A stretch of DNA of 23,515 nt from UBA57 sp013378375. GTDB lineage: Archaea; Thermoproteota; Nitrososphaeria; Nitrososphaerales; UBA57. Positions 7,395 through 16,143 of the stretch are shown here, one piece after another (within the stretch, counting starts at the first letter, position 1; the number at the start of each line of letters is the position of its first letter). The DNA lies in assembly GCA_013378375.1 (NCBI GenBank), contig JACAFT010000016.1, positions 1 through 23,515 on the forward strand, in the 5' to 3' direction. A program made the translations under genes and the position numbers. The notes beneath the pieces are model-generated. The model saw nothing but the letters and a program-made list of their open reading frames with translations. It did no database searches and was not told where the DNA came from.

Positions 7395-8916
7395 AGAAAA
7401 TATCGTAGTTTTAGATTTTGGAGGTCAATATTCTCATTTAATAACTCGGCGTATTAGAGATTTATCAGTTTATGCTGAATTATTACCATATGATACTCCA
7501 TCACACGAAATTGAATTATTAAATCCATCTGGTATAATTCTTACAGGAGGTCCAAGTAGTGTTTATGATGATAATTCTCCTAAACCTGATTCTAAAATAT
7601 TTGATTTAAATATACCAATTCTTGGGATTTGTTACGGATTACAAATAATTGTTGATGCCATGGGAGGATCAATTAATAGAACTAATAAAAGAGAATATGG
7701 TAAAGCGACTTTATCCATATTATCTGACCAAAAATTATTTTATGGAATTGATTCAACTACTGATGTTTGGATGAGTCATGGAGATGCTACTAAAATACTT
7801 CCTGATAATTTCAAATCAATTGCTTCTACTGATAACTCTCCTTATGCTGCCATTTGTTCAAATAATTTATATGGCGTACAATTCCATCCTGAAGTCACTC
7901 ATACTTTAGACGGAACAAAAATTTTAAAGAATTTTATTTATGAAATATGTGGTTGTAAAGGTTTATGGACTATGGATTCATTTGTTGAATCGTCTATAAA
8001 TAAAATAAAATCTAAAGTTGGAAATGATTCTGTTCTTTGTGCATTGAGTGGAGGTGTAGATTCTTCAACTGTTGCCTTATTACTTCATAAAGCTATTGGA
8101 GATAGATTGACTTGTGTATTTGTTGATCATGGTTTATTACGTAAGAATGAAGCTAATCAAGTACTAAAAATATTTGATAAATTGAAGATTAAAATTATTT
8201 TTTATAATGAATCTGATAGATTTCTTAATTTGCTTTCAGATGTTACAGATCCTGAAATACGTAGAAAACTTATCGGTCGAGAATTTATTAAAGTATTTGA
8301 AGAAATCAGTAATCAAAATGGTTCTTTTAAGTGGTTAGCTCAAGGAACTTTATATCCTGATGTTATTGAAAGTGCATCTACTAGTGGACCTGCTGCTACT
8401 ATTAAGACTCATCATAATGTTGGCGGTTTGCCAGAAAATCTTGATTTTCAGTTAATTGAACCGCTTCGAGAATTATATAAAGATGAAGTGCGTCATGTTG
8501 CTAAATTAATTGATTTGCCCGATGATATTCTTAAACGTCATCCATTTCCTGGTCCAGGACTTGCTGTTCGTATTATTGGGAAATTTAATAAAGAAAAACT
8601 CTCTATTTGTAGACATTCTAGCTCTATAGTTGAAGAAGAATTACAAAAATCAGGTTATTATGATAAAGTTTGGCAGGCTTTTGCTATTGTAGGAGATGAT
8701 AAAGCTGTTGGTGTTTTAGGCGACAATCGTAAGATTGGCTATATTGTTACTGTAAGAATTGTCGAGTCCAATGACGCTATGACTGCTGATTGGGTTAGAT
8801 TGCCTTATGATATATTGGATAATATTAGTAGGCGAATTACAAATGAAGTTGATAATGTGAGTTGGGTTACTTATACTATATCTAGTAAACCTCCTTCAAC
8901 TATAGAACCTCAGTAA
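7387..8916 (+). CDS. guaA: GMP synthase (glutamine-hydrolysing), single-chain
   Basis: A 509-residue enzyme that aminates XMP to GMP. Residues about 5-195 are the class I glutamine amidotransferase: ILTGGPSSVYDD, nucleophile Cys82 in GICYGLQ, and VQFHPEVTHT for the His-Glu of the triad. The ATP pyrophosphatase domain follows with the PP-loop ALSGGVDSSTVALLLH and VDHGLLRKNE, then WLAQGTLYPDVIES. The C-terminal dimerisation domain has RHPFPGPGLAVRIIG and ends in the expected SKPPSTIEP. Both domains are in one chain, unlike the two-gene form common in methanogens. The ATG at 7387 opens straight into the conserved first strand (ENIVVLDFGGQYSHL); an upstream in-frame TTG at 7327 would only read the wrong frame of the preceding gene. 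It ends flush against convergent gatE. Confidence 0.97.
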   Translation: MNRENIVVLDFGGQYSHLITRRIRDLSVYAELLPYDTPSHEIELLNPSGIILTGGPSSVYDDNSPKPDSKIFDLNIPILGICYGLQIIVDAMGGSINRTNKREYGKATLSILSDQKLFYGIDSTTDVWMSHGDATKILPDNFKSIASTDNSPYAAICSNNLYGVQFHPEVTHTLDGTKILKNFIYEICGCKGLWTMDSFVESSINKIKSKVGNDSVLCALSGGVDSSTVALLLHKAIGDRLTCVFVDHGLLRKNEANQVLKIFDKLKIKIIFYNESDRFLNLLSDVTDPEIRRKLIGREFIKVFEEISNQNGSFKWLAQGTLYPDVIESASTSGPAATIKTHHNVGGLPENLDFQLIEPLRELYKDEVRHVAKLIDLPDDILKRHPFPGPGLAVRIIGKFNKEKLSICRHSSSIVEEELQKSGYYDKVWQAFAIVGDDKAVGVLGDNRKIGYIVTVRIVESNDAMTADWVRLPYDILDNISRRITNEVDNVSWVTYTISSKPPSTIEPQ

Positions 8917-10809
8917 TTAGTTTTTATTGATTTCTTTTTCTAATAATTCTTTAATTTTATTACTTATTATTTTTCCATCTATCTTTCCACGTAGTTGTTT
9001 CATAGTTTCACCCATAAGCATACTGAAAGAATCAATTCCTTTTTGTTTGATAATTTGTTTTTTCATGTCTATTATTTCTAGTATTATATTCTCGACATCT
9101 TCTTCACTTAATTTATTCGTTTTCATTTCATTAATTATGTTATCGATGTTATTTTCATTTTTACAAATGTCTTCAATTATTTTCTCAAATGATTCTTTAG
9201 CAAGTTCTCCTTTTTCTATTTCTTTAAATATTTTTTCTAATTCTTCATCTGTAATTTTATTTACATCTATGTTCTTCCTACTTAAATTGATTAATGTTTC
9301 TGTCAATTGTGCAGCAATAAAATTTGCAGGTAGATGTATTTGCTGTATTAGGTTTTCAAATAATATTTTATATTTTGAATCAAATATTTGCACTGATAAT
9401 TTATCATTTAATCCAATATTATTTTTATAATTGCTAATTTGTTCTTCATAAGTTTTAGGTAATGATTTTTTAATTATTTTTCGTTTGTCATCTGTTATTT
9501 TCACTGGAATTATATCAGTTTCTGGATACATTCTTGCAGATCCTGGTCTTGGTCTCATGAAATTAGTTTTTCCATCTTCTGTTGGAGTTCTTGTTTCTGC
9601 AGGTATTCCTATAATGCATTGAAATAGCCTATTTTGAATGCTCTTTATTGCATTATCGATATTTTCATTATCTCCTGCGAGTATTATGAACGCATCATCC
9701 TGATCATTTTTTAATTTATTTTTAATTTCATTTATTTCATCTATTGTTATTCCGTAATTGGGTAATTCATCTGAATGAAATATTCCACCATATCCGAAAA
9801 ATTTTACTAAAGATGAAATATCTCGGCCTAATCTTGTTCCTTCATATTCTTCTTGTCCGATTAATTTTTTAAATTTTGGTGCTATTATTGCTACGATTCT
9901 ACCTTTGTTTATTAGTGTTTGTTTTAATAATTTAGAATCAGTATTTGTAAAAATATTTGATATGTCTATTGAATTTGCACTAAAATTATTTTTTTCTAGA
10001 CCTCTTTCTATTAGTGTTTTTTTTATTTTTAGTAAGTTTATTTGTCTATGATTTTCAAATTCAATTATATTTGTCAACATATCTAGTTGCTGAACTCCCT
10101 TTACTTCAATAATATTTTCTCCATCTATTGAGATATTTACATCTTGTCTGATTGTTCCAATACCTCTTACTACTTTACCCGTCGTTCTCATTAATCTTCC
10201 TAATGTTAAAGCAATTTTTTCTGTTTCTTCTTTTTTAAATTTTACAGGTGCAAGTGTGATTTCTATTAGTGGTATTGATAATCTGTCGAGTGAATATGTT
10301 GATTGTTCTTTATTTTTATTAATAATTCTAGAAGCATCTTCTTCGAGGCTTATTGAAAGTACAGGTATTTTTAGATTATCAACTTGTAACTCTCCTCCTG
10401 TTGATATAATTACTGTTCTTTGAAATCCTGTGGTATTTGATCCATCTATGACTAATTTTCTCATTACGTGTATTTCATCTACTGGTTCTGCATTTAACAA
10501 ATAGGATATTGTTAGAGCTATATCTAATGCTTCTTTGCTTATTTCATGAGGTGGTTCTTCATCAGCCTCAACAAGACAACTTGTATTTGTGTTTGCAATA
10601 TAATTCATTTGTTTTGATTTTTTTGATTCAAATAGTGCTGCAGGATCTGTTTTACCTAATTCACTCTGCGTTGGTCGTAGAACTCTCTTAAAATATATTT
10701 CGTCTTCTAATTTATCGAATCCGTTACATTTACAAAATAATTTCGTTGAACTTGCAAGTTGTTGATGTATTTCCAATCCTACTTTTAGTTCATATTCATT
10801 TTTATTCAT
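8917..10809 (-). CDS. gatE: Glutamyl-tRNA(Gln) amidotransferase subunit E
   Basis: The 630-residue archaeal GatE, which binds and activates misacylated Glu-tRNA(Gln) using ATP so that ammonia from GatD can make Gln-tRNA(Gln). The GatB-like kinase domain begins VGLEIHQQL, with the Cys pair of LFCKCNG, VEADEEPPHEI, HVMRKLVIDGSNTTGFQRT and DRLSIPLIEI. An inserted AspRS-like domain, specific to GatE, fills about residues 270-400. The C-terminal half is helical and YqeY-like, ending around GKIDGKIISNKIKELL. GatE occurs only in archaea, so it is strong taxonomic evidence. It starts 5 bp after gatD ends, and its stop codon directly adjoins that of guaA with no spacer. Confidence 0.97.
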   Translation of the reverse strand: MNKNEYELKVGLEIHQQLASSTKLFCKCNGFDKLEDEIYFKRVLRPTQSELGKTDPAALFESKKSKQMNYIANTNTSCLVEADEEPPHEISKEALDIALTISYLLNAEPVDEIHVMRKLVIDGSNTTGFQRTVIISTGGELQVDNLKIPVLSISLEEDASRIINKNKEQSTYSLDRLSIPLIEITLAPVKFKKEETEKIALTLGRLMRTTGKVVRGIGTIRQDVNISIDGENIIEVKGVQQLDMLTNIIEFENHRQINLLKIKKTLIERGLEKNNFSANSIDISNIFTNTDSKLLKQTLINKGRIVAIIAPKFKKLIGQEEYEGTRLGRDISSLVKFFGYGGIFHSDELPNYGITIDEINEIKNKLKNDQDDAFIILAGDNENIDNAIKSIQNRLFQCIIGIPAETRTPTEDGKTNFMRPRPGSARMYPETDIIPVKITDDKRKIIKKSLPKTYEEQISNYKNNIGLNDKLSVQIFDSKYKILFENLIQQIHLPANFIAAQLTETLINLSRKNIDVNKITDEELEKIFKEIEKGELAKESFEKIIEDICKNENNIDNIINEMKTNKLSEEDVENIILEIIDMKKQIIKQKGIDSFSMLMGETMKQLRGKIDGKIISNKIKELLEKEINKN

Positions 10810-10814
10810 ATAGA

Positions 10815-12122
10815 CTATCTGCCTAATTTTGATCTTTCTGTATATTCTCCTGTTATGTTTTTTAACATTATTTCTTTAATCTCATCATCTTGGTAATTTC
10901 CATATGCCCACATTAATTTTACTAATGCTGTTTCTGGAATCATATCTTCTAGTGGAGTAACTCCAATCTCTAACAAATCTCTTCCTGCTGAATAAACTGT
11001 CATTTTTATTCTTCCCTGCAAACATTGAGAAGTCATTCCTACAAACATTCCTTTATCTATAGCATTTTTAATCGATTTATTACATCGTGAATTTACATGC
11101 CCTAATCCTGTTCCTTCTAATATTATGCCTTTTGCTCCTGAATTTACGATCATGTCTATAATTTTTGAATTGAAGCCTGGATGGAATTTAAGTAGTGAAA
11201 CATTTTCATTAAAATTAATTTTTGGTTCAAATTTTTCATTATTTTTTGATAATTCTAAACTAATTGTTACTTTATCTTGATTTACAGTTGCTATTGGCTC
11301 AATTCCTATTGATTGAAATGCATCTCGTTTTGAAGTATGGTTTTTTCTTACTCTTACACCTGAATGAATAGAAACTATGTTATCTTCAATACTTGAATGC
11401 ATTGCTAAATATACACCATTCAGCATTTTTTTAGAAGCAAAAATTACAGATGAAATCATATTTAATGAGGCGTCAGATGAAGGCCTATCTGTTGATCTTT
11501 GTGCCCCTGTTAGTACTATTGGTATTGGACAATTATTTAATGCAAAACTTAATGCTGCTGAACTATATGCCATTGTATCTGTTCCGTGGCCAATAATAAT
11601 TCCTTTATTTCCTTCTTCGATCTTTTCTATTACTTTTTCTGCAATATTTTTCCAATCTTCTGGATTCATTTGTTCACTTGCAATATTGGAAATTAATTGC
11701 GTGTTAATATTTGCATAAGATGATAATTCAGGTATTATTGAATATAATTCTTCAGCTGAAAATGCAGGATTTACTGCACCTGTTTTATAATCAATTCTTG
11801 ACGCAATTGTTCCTCCTGTTCCTAATATGGCTATTTTAGGCAGTGATTCTTTTACATTTGGCTTTGGCGGAGGTATGAATTTTGGCTTTTCGCCGCTTTT
11901 TACTTTTATTATATTGGTTATTTTCTTAGAATCTATTCCTATATTGTATCCGTTAGTTAATTTAATTACGATATAATTTACATTTGAATATTCATATCTT
12001 GGAAGAAGATTTCCAGAATATTTTGTTGTTTTTGTATCGATTTTAATAAAATCGCCAATCTGTATTCCGGCATCCGTGAGTAGTTTTAATGAATTATCTT
12101 TATATCCACTTAATTCGGACAA
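10815..12122 (-). CDS. gatD: Glutamyl-tRNA(Gln) amidotransferase subunit D
   Basis: The 435-residue GatD is an L-asparaginase-like glutaminase that supplies ammonia to GatE. Residues about 20-90 form the GatD N-terminal beta domain. The asparaginase core follows: ILGTGGTIASRIDYKTGAV (first catalytic Thr), IIGHGTDTMAYSSAALSF (Thr-Asp pair) and LTGAQRSTDRPSSDASLNM, then the catalytic-Lys region of the second domain around GIILEGTGLGHV. The long N-terminal domain separates it from plain asparaginases. The start is a TTG at 12122; the ATG at 12132 is in another frame. A TTATATAC element read on minus at about 12165-12172 could give a transcript with a leader of roughly 20 nt. gatE follows after 5 bp. 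Confidence 0.96.
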   Translation of the reverse strand: MSELSGYKDNSLKLLTDAGIQIGDFIKIDTKTTKYSGNLLPRYEYSNVNYIVIKLTNGYNIGIDSKKITNIIKVKSGEKPKFIPPPKPNVKESLPKIAILGTGGTIASRIDYKTGAVNPAFSAEELYSIIPELSSYANINTQLISNIASEQMNPEDWKNIAEKVIEKIEEGNKGIIIGHGTDTMAYSSAALSFALNNCPIPIVLTGAQRSTDRPSSDASLNMISSVIFASKKMLNGVYLAMHSSIEDNIVSIHSGVRVRKNHTSKRDAFQSIGIEPIATVNQDKVTISLELSKNNEKFEPKINFNENVSLLKFHPGFNSKIIDMIVNSGAKGIILEGTGLGHVNSRCNKSIKNAIDKGMFVGMTSQCLQGRIKMTVYSAGRDLLEIGVTPLEDMIPETALVKLMWAYGNYQDDEIKEIMLKNITGEYTERSKLGR

Positions 12123-12186
12123 TATTGCTCATTAAAACTATTACATGCTATGAAATAACTTTTGTATATAATTATGATATTATTTC

Positions 12187-13344
12187 TTAGTTTATCGGTC
12201 TTGTTCCTAGAACTAATTCGATATTCATTATTTCTCCATTTCTTACCAGTTCTATTGATATATTTTCATCCGGTGTAAAGAAATGATGTAAAACATATGA
12301 TATATCGTGTTGTGCTCTTAGTGAATATCCTCCCATTGATATTATTATATCGTCCTTTTCTAATCCATATCTCTCTGCTGCAGAATTTGGACGAATATTT
12401 TGTATTTCTAGGCCTGAAGTTATTTCTTTAGGTACTGATTTTCCTCTGATTTGTATTGGATCTAAAAATGAAGCTGAAATTCCAATAAATGGATGTTTAT
12501 GTTCTCCTTCTTCTATCAAATTTGGAATTATTCTTTTTGCTATACTTGATGGTATGGCAAATCCTAATGCTTCAAATTCTCCTCCTCTATATCCCATTGA
12601 ATTAATTCCTACAACTTTACCTTCTGAATTTATTAATGGACCTCCTGAATTTCCTGGATTTATTGACGCATCTGTTTGTATCATTGGTAATATTGATAAG
12701 CCTGTTCGATTTGTTTGACTAATTACTCCTGCTGTTATTGATCCTACAAGTCCTACAGGGCTGCCTATTGCAAATACTTGTTCACCTATTGATATTTTAC
12801 TTTCTAATTCTAATTTTTTGACAGAATCTGGTAAATCTGTTTTTAATACAGCTAAATCTCCTAAACTATCTTTACCTATTACTTCTGCTTCACTCATTGA
12901 TCCATCAAAGTATACTACAACAAAACCGTATCCACCTTGTATTACATGGTTATTTGTTATTATATGTCCTAATTCATTATAAATGAACCCAGAACCTATT
13001 CCTGTTTGTTGTTCTAATTCATTTGAATCATATACCTTGATAGATACTACTCCTGCTTTACTTTCTTCATAAACTTTTTGTGCATAATAACTTGGGGAAA
13101 ATCCTTTTTGTCCTTCTGGTCCTGGCATTCCAGGTTGTCCTTCTGGTCCTGGCATTCCAGGTTGTCCTTCTGGTCCTGGCATTCCAAGTTGTCCATCTGG
13201 TCCTGGCATTCCAGGTTGTCCTTCTGGTCCTTGAAAAATTGCAGGGTTAATAATAACTGTATATAATAATAATATTAACGTAATACTGCTAATAATTAAA
13301 GAAGAATAAGAAATTATTTTTGTATTATCTTTCACAATATTCAT
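12187..13344 (-). CDS. Membrane-anchored HtrA/DegP-type serine protease with collagen-like stalk and PDZ domain
   Basis: A 385-residue trypsin-fold protease. Residues about 10-35 are a hydrophobic N-terminal anchor or uncleaved signal. Residues 39-81 are 14 uninterrupted Gly-x-y triplets. The protease domain follows with His133 in ITNNHVI, Asp163 in GDLAVLK and Ser233 in NPGNSGGPL, the full triad in HtrA spacing. A PDZ domain lies at about 280-380 (the NIRPNSAAERYGLEKDDIIISMGG region). It probably acts outside the cell in degradation or quality control of envelope proteins. ATG at 13344 was chosen over an in-frame TTG at 13353, because a minus-strand TTTATATC at 13371-13378 is about 31 nt from the ATG but too near the TTG. 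Confidence 0.93.
   Translation of the reverse strand: MNIVKDNTKIISYSSLIISSITLILLLYTVIINPAIFQGPEGQPGMPGPDGQLGMPGPEGQPGMPGPEGQPGMPGPEGQKGFSPSYYAQKVYEESKAGVVSIKVYDSNELEQQTGIGSGFIYNELGHIITNNHVIQGGYGFVVVYFDGSMSEAEVIGKDSLGDLAVLKTDLPDSVKKLELESKISIGEQVFAIGSPVGLVGSITAGVISQTNRTGLSILPMIQTDASINPGNSGGPLINSEGKVVGINSMGYRGGEFEALGFAIPSSIAKRIIPNLIEEGEHKHPFIGISASFLDPIQIRGKSVPKEITSGLEIQNIRPNSAAERYGLEKDDIIISMGGYSLRAQHDISYVLHHFFTPDENISIELVRNGEIMNIELVLGTRPIN
13102..13230 (-). repeat. Collagen-like Gly-x-y repeat inside the HtrA gene
   Basis: The minus-strand coding sequence holds about four and a half copies of a 27-nt unit encoding GPEGQPGMP, with small variations (one GPDGQLGMP, last copy GPEGQK). Together they make 14 consecutive Gly-x-y triplets with Pro or Glu/Gln at x or y. 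The copies are nearly identical in DNA as well as protein, so the tract is likely to gain and lose units by slippage. Lying between the membrane segment and the protease, it would serve as a stalk and possibly as a trimerising element. Confidence 0.9.
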
Positions 13345-13436
13345 TAAAATCAATTATTTCTATTTAAATTGATATAAATAATTATTTTTGTTATCCTTAT
13401 GGAAATAATTATCTATAAGTTGATTGATTTATTATT
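13345..13436. promoter_or_regulatory. Divergent promoter region, htrA (minus) and cupin-esterase (plus)
   Basis: This 92-bp spacer separates divergent genes. On minus, TTTATATC at 13371-13378 is a good archaeal TATA box about 31 nt before the htrA ATG. On plus, TTATCTATAAG at 13409-13419 lies 18-28 nt before the cupin ATG and is a weaker candidate. No hairpin or clear operator repeat is visible. Confidence 0.45.
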
Positions 13437-13709
13437 ATGGAAATTTCAATTGAAAATTCTCCCGAAGAATCTGAATTAAAATTAATGGGAGTCTATAATT
13501 GGCCAATCTGGACAAAAGAAATTTCTGAATTCCCTTGGGAATACGACGTTGAAGAAATATGTTATTTTATTGAAGGCAAAGTTATTGTTACTCCAGAAAA
13601 TCAGTCTCCTGTAGAACTATCTCAATATGATCTTGTTACATTTCCAAAAGGTATGAAATGCACTTGGAAGATTCTTAAAAATGTAAAAAAGCATTATAAA
13701 TTTAGATGA
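13437..13709 (+). CDS. Small cupin-domain protein (cupin_3 / DUF861-like)
   Basis: A 90-residue single-domain cupin. The pattern WTKEISEFPWEYDVEEICYF, then IEGKVIVTPENQ, then SQYDLVTFPKGMKCTW, matches the cupin_3 family, which includes EutQ-like and ureidoglycolate-related proteins. The usual metal-binding His residues are absent from the first motif (Asp and Glu instead), as is common in this subfamily. It lacks a signal peptide, so it is cytoplasmic. The substrate is unknown. Its TGA overlaps the ATG of the secreted esterase gene by 4 nt, so the two are translationally coupled, although one product stays inside and the other is exported. Confidence 0.82.
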   Translation: MEISIENSPEESELKLMGVYNWPIWTKEISEFPWEYDVEEICYFIEGKVIVTPENQSPVELSQYDLVTFPKGMKCTWKILKNVKKHYKFR

Positions 13710-14704
13710 TGATTGTTTTGAAATCTCGAAAAAATATATCTCGAAAAAATATATTGTTATTGATAATTGTATTTTCTCTTCTTTTATACTCTTTTCGTGA
13801 TTCCTCTATTTTTTATTTTGGCCCTTCATATGATAATGGATCTCTAGTACCTGGAAGAAATCAGATAATTATTGAACATGATGGTCTTAATCGTACTTTC
13901 TGGGTAGAAACTCCTTCTTCCTATTCTCCTGATCAGAATTATCCTGTTCTATTTTATTTTCATTTTCTTGGAAGTACTGGAGGAACAACTACTATGGAAA
14001 ATCTTGTAAATGGCGAAAATATTATTGGAGTTTATCCTGATGGAATAAATAATACTTGGAATGCTGGATTGATTAATTCTGATCAAGGTGGTAGTTTTGC
14101 TGATGATTATGGATTTACTTTGAAAATTCTTGATTGGATGAGAGATAATACGAGAATTAATGAAAACAAACTTTATGCATTTGGAGTGTCTGCAGGTGCG
14201 ATTTTTCTTTACGAACAAATTGCATCAAGACCGAATGACTTTGCCGCATTTGCATTAATTATGGGTAATTATTTTGATTGTGAATCTTCATCATATGATT
14301 TTCAACGATGTGTGGAAGGTAGACCACTTATTGATTATGACCGAGGTGTATCGATTTTACATATGCATGGTTTCATGGATAGATCAGTTCCTTATTATGG
14401 AGGACCTGTCGGTGGTTATGCTGATGAGAAACTTCATTTTCATTCTGTTGATTTTGCTGTAGATCTATGGATTGACCATAATCAGTGTACTGCTAAACCA
14501 CATATTGATGAGTTTCTTATTCCAGGTGTTGTAATTTCCACATATGGTGATTGTAATGATTCTAGTGAAGTGAAATTGTATGTGCTATTAAATGCAGGAC
14601 ATGGACAATTTGGAGACCATCTTCCTCAATCAACTGATTATGGAGCTGAAATTTCAATTGTTTGGGATTTCTTCGAAAAACATTCAAAAAATAAATTATT
14701 ATAA
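13706..14704 (+). CDS. Secreted or membrane-anchored esterase, PHB-depolymerase/LpqC-like alpha/beta hydrolase
   Basis: A 332-residue alpha/beta hydrolase. Residues about 15-30 are a hydrophobic signal or anchor after a basic N-terminus. The body resembles the LpqC/feruloyl-esterase/PHB-depolymerase family: YPVLFYFHFLGSTGG for the oxyanion-hole region, IIGVYPDGINNTWNAG, nucleophile Ser162 in FGVSAGA, Asp225 in HGFMDRSVPY and His299 in NAGHGQF. It probably cleaves esters outside the cell; the substrate (polyhydroxyalkanoate, aromatic ester or other) cannot be read from the sequence. The Gly-x-Ser-x-Gly, Asp and His are all present, so it should be active. It overlaps the cupin gene by 4 nt. 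An extracellular esterase fits a heterotrophic lifestyle. Confidence 0.85.
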   Translation: MMIVLKSRKNISRKNILLLIIVFSLLLYSFRDSSIFYFGPSYDNGSLVPGRNQIIIEHDGLNRTFWVETPSSYSPDQNYPVLFYFHFLGSTGGTTTMENLVNGENIIGVYPDGINNTWNAGLINSDQGGSFADDYGFTLKILDWMRDNTRINENKLYAFGVSAGAIFLYEQIASRPNDFAAFALIMGNYFDCESSSYDFQRCVEGRPLIDYDRGVSILHMHGFMDRSVPYYGGPVGGYADEKLHFHSVDFAVDLWIDHNQCTAKPHIDEFLIPGVVISTYGDCNDSSEVKLYVLLNAGHGQFGDHLPQSTDYGAEISIVWDFFEKHSKNKLL

Positions 14705-14723
14705 TATCATTATTAATTAATTG

Positions 14724-15110
14724 TTAGATAATTCTTAAAGTTGAAATAAGTATTGATAATGTTGTGAATATTATTCCAATTAATAGAAATGCAATTTCTG
14801 GTCTTTGATATTGTTCTTTTATTTCTGCATAATCACTTCGATATTTTTTCATACCCCTGATATTTATTATCGTTCCACCAGTAATTACTACATAAGCTAA
14901 AACTGGACTTGTGTTTGTTCTTATTCTTTCAGGAGGTTCTACATTCCCTCCCGGGCCTAGAGGTTGTTCAATTTCTGTTTCTGCCATAGTATTTCTTATT
15001 GTTTCTAAAGGCATTGCTGATAAAATTAAGAATAATCCAAGAAATAATTGAATAAAATACCTTCTTTCCATTCTTACATGTTGTTCTTTTGGACCTCGAT
15101 ATTTTTCCAT
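14724..15110 (-). CDS. Hypothetical small membrane protein, three predicted membrane segments
   Basis: A 128-residue protein with hydrophobic stretches at about residues 18-35, 66-84 and 106-127. A basic N-terminus (RMERRYF) and a basic loop between segments two and three (RGMKKYRSDY) suggest both are cytoplasmic. The stretch after the first segment, rich in Glu, Pro and Gly (TEIEQPLGPGG), would then be outside. I do not recognise the family. It is single, convergent to the esterase gene with 19 bp between, and divergent from thiL across 70 bp. Confidence 0.65.
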   Translation of the reverse strand: MEKYRGPKEQHVRMERRYFIQLFLGLFLILSAMPLETIRNTMAETEIEQPLGPGGNVEPPERIRTNTSPVLAYVVITGGTIINIRGMKKYRSDYAEIKEQYQRPEIAFLLIGIIFTTLSILISTLRII

Positions 15111-15180
15111 TAATTCGTAATAAATTGTTGTCTCTAATAATGTTTTTCTGTGTTATGATGTAATATAATTAATATATAAA

Positions 15181-16143
15181 ATGAAAAATGACGTAAGTGA
15201 AGAAATAATTATTGATTTATTTAATAGACTAATTCCTGCTAATAAATCAGTGTTACTTGACGACGATGTTTCTCAAATTTCTTTGAGTAATCCAAATTTA
15301 GTTATTAGTTCTGATATGTTGGTGGAATCTACTGATGTTCCTACAGGTATGAGTTTGAAACAAGCATCGCGAAAATCTATTATTATGACTGTTAGTGATT
15401 TTGCCTCTAAAGGTATTGATCCAAAATATTGTATTATTTCAATTGGCATACCTAAAGAATATTCTATTGAAAAAATAAAAAATATTGTTGCAGGTATTGA
15501 AGCAGGTTTGAATGAATTTGACATTATTCTTATTGGTGGAGATACTAATTCAAGTATGGAACTAATTATTGATTGTACTATGATTGGTTCTTTAGATTAT
15601 GATATTCCTAGTCGTAAAAATGCAGAAATTGGAGATATTGTGTATGCATTGGGTGAATTTGGTTTTACTGGCGCTGGTTTGTTTTTATTATTAAATGAAA
15701 AAAAACCAAGTAATGAATTTGAAAAGCATGCAATTAAATCAATTCAAAATCCTGATGTTAATTTAAATATTTTTGTTAAATTAGTGAAAAAAAAATTAAT
15801 TAATTCAAGTATTGATTCAAGTGATGGTTTATGTTTTTCTCTATATAAAATTGCCGAGTTATCAAATGTCTCAATTCATGTTGATCGTTTTACATTTTCT
15901 AATGAGTTGAAAGATTTTTCGTCAAAATATAATTTTTGTATTAACGATTTAATTTTATATTCTGGTGAGGAATATAATATTATTTTTACTGTTAGTCCCG
16001 ATAAGTCGAAAAAACTTGAAACTATTTTAAACAAAGATAATATTATTTATAAAAAACTTGGTAAAGTTAAATCAGGTTCGCCTGTTGTTTATTATAATGA
16101 TAAAATTTTAAAACGAAAAGGTTGGGATGGGTTTAATGCATGA
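15181..16143 (+). CDS. thiL: Thiamine-monophosphate kinase
   Basis: A 320-residue ThiL, which phosphorylates thiamine monophosphate to the diphosphate cofactor with ATP and Mg2+. Family marks in order: the acidic LLDDDVSQI near residue 22, VISSDMLVESTDVPTGM, SVSDFASKG-like TVSDFASKGIDPKY, LIGGDTNSS, YALGEFGFTGAGLFLL and SSIDSSDGLCFSL, then the EEYNIIFTV strand. The length is normal. Its TGA overlaps the ATG of the following methyltransferase gene by 4 nt. The ATG at 15181 directly follows an AT-rich stretch with several TATA-like strings, none clearly placed. Confidence 0.94.
   Translation: MKNDVSEEIIIDLFNRLIPANKSVLLDDDVSQISLSNPNLVISSDMLVESTDVPTGMSLKQASRKSIIMTVSDFASKGIDPKYCIISIGIPKEYSIEKIKNIVAGIEAGLNEFDIILIGGDTNSSMELIIDCTMIGSLDYDIPSRKNAEIGDIVYALGEFGFTGAGLFLLLNEKKPSNEFEKHAIKSIQNPDVNLNIFVKLVKKKLINSSIDSSDGLCFSLYKIAELSNVSIHVDRFTFSNELKDFSSKYNFCINDLILYSGEEYNIIFTVSPDKSKKLETILNKDNIIYKKLGKVKSGSPVVYYNDKILKRKGWDGFNA

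Noticed and set aside
13078..13266. Trp/Ser-rich repetitive plus-strand protein
   Set aside because: It is the reverse complement of the collagen-like tract of the HtrA gene, so its repeats are a by-product.
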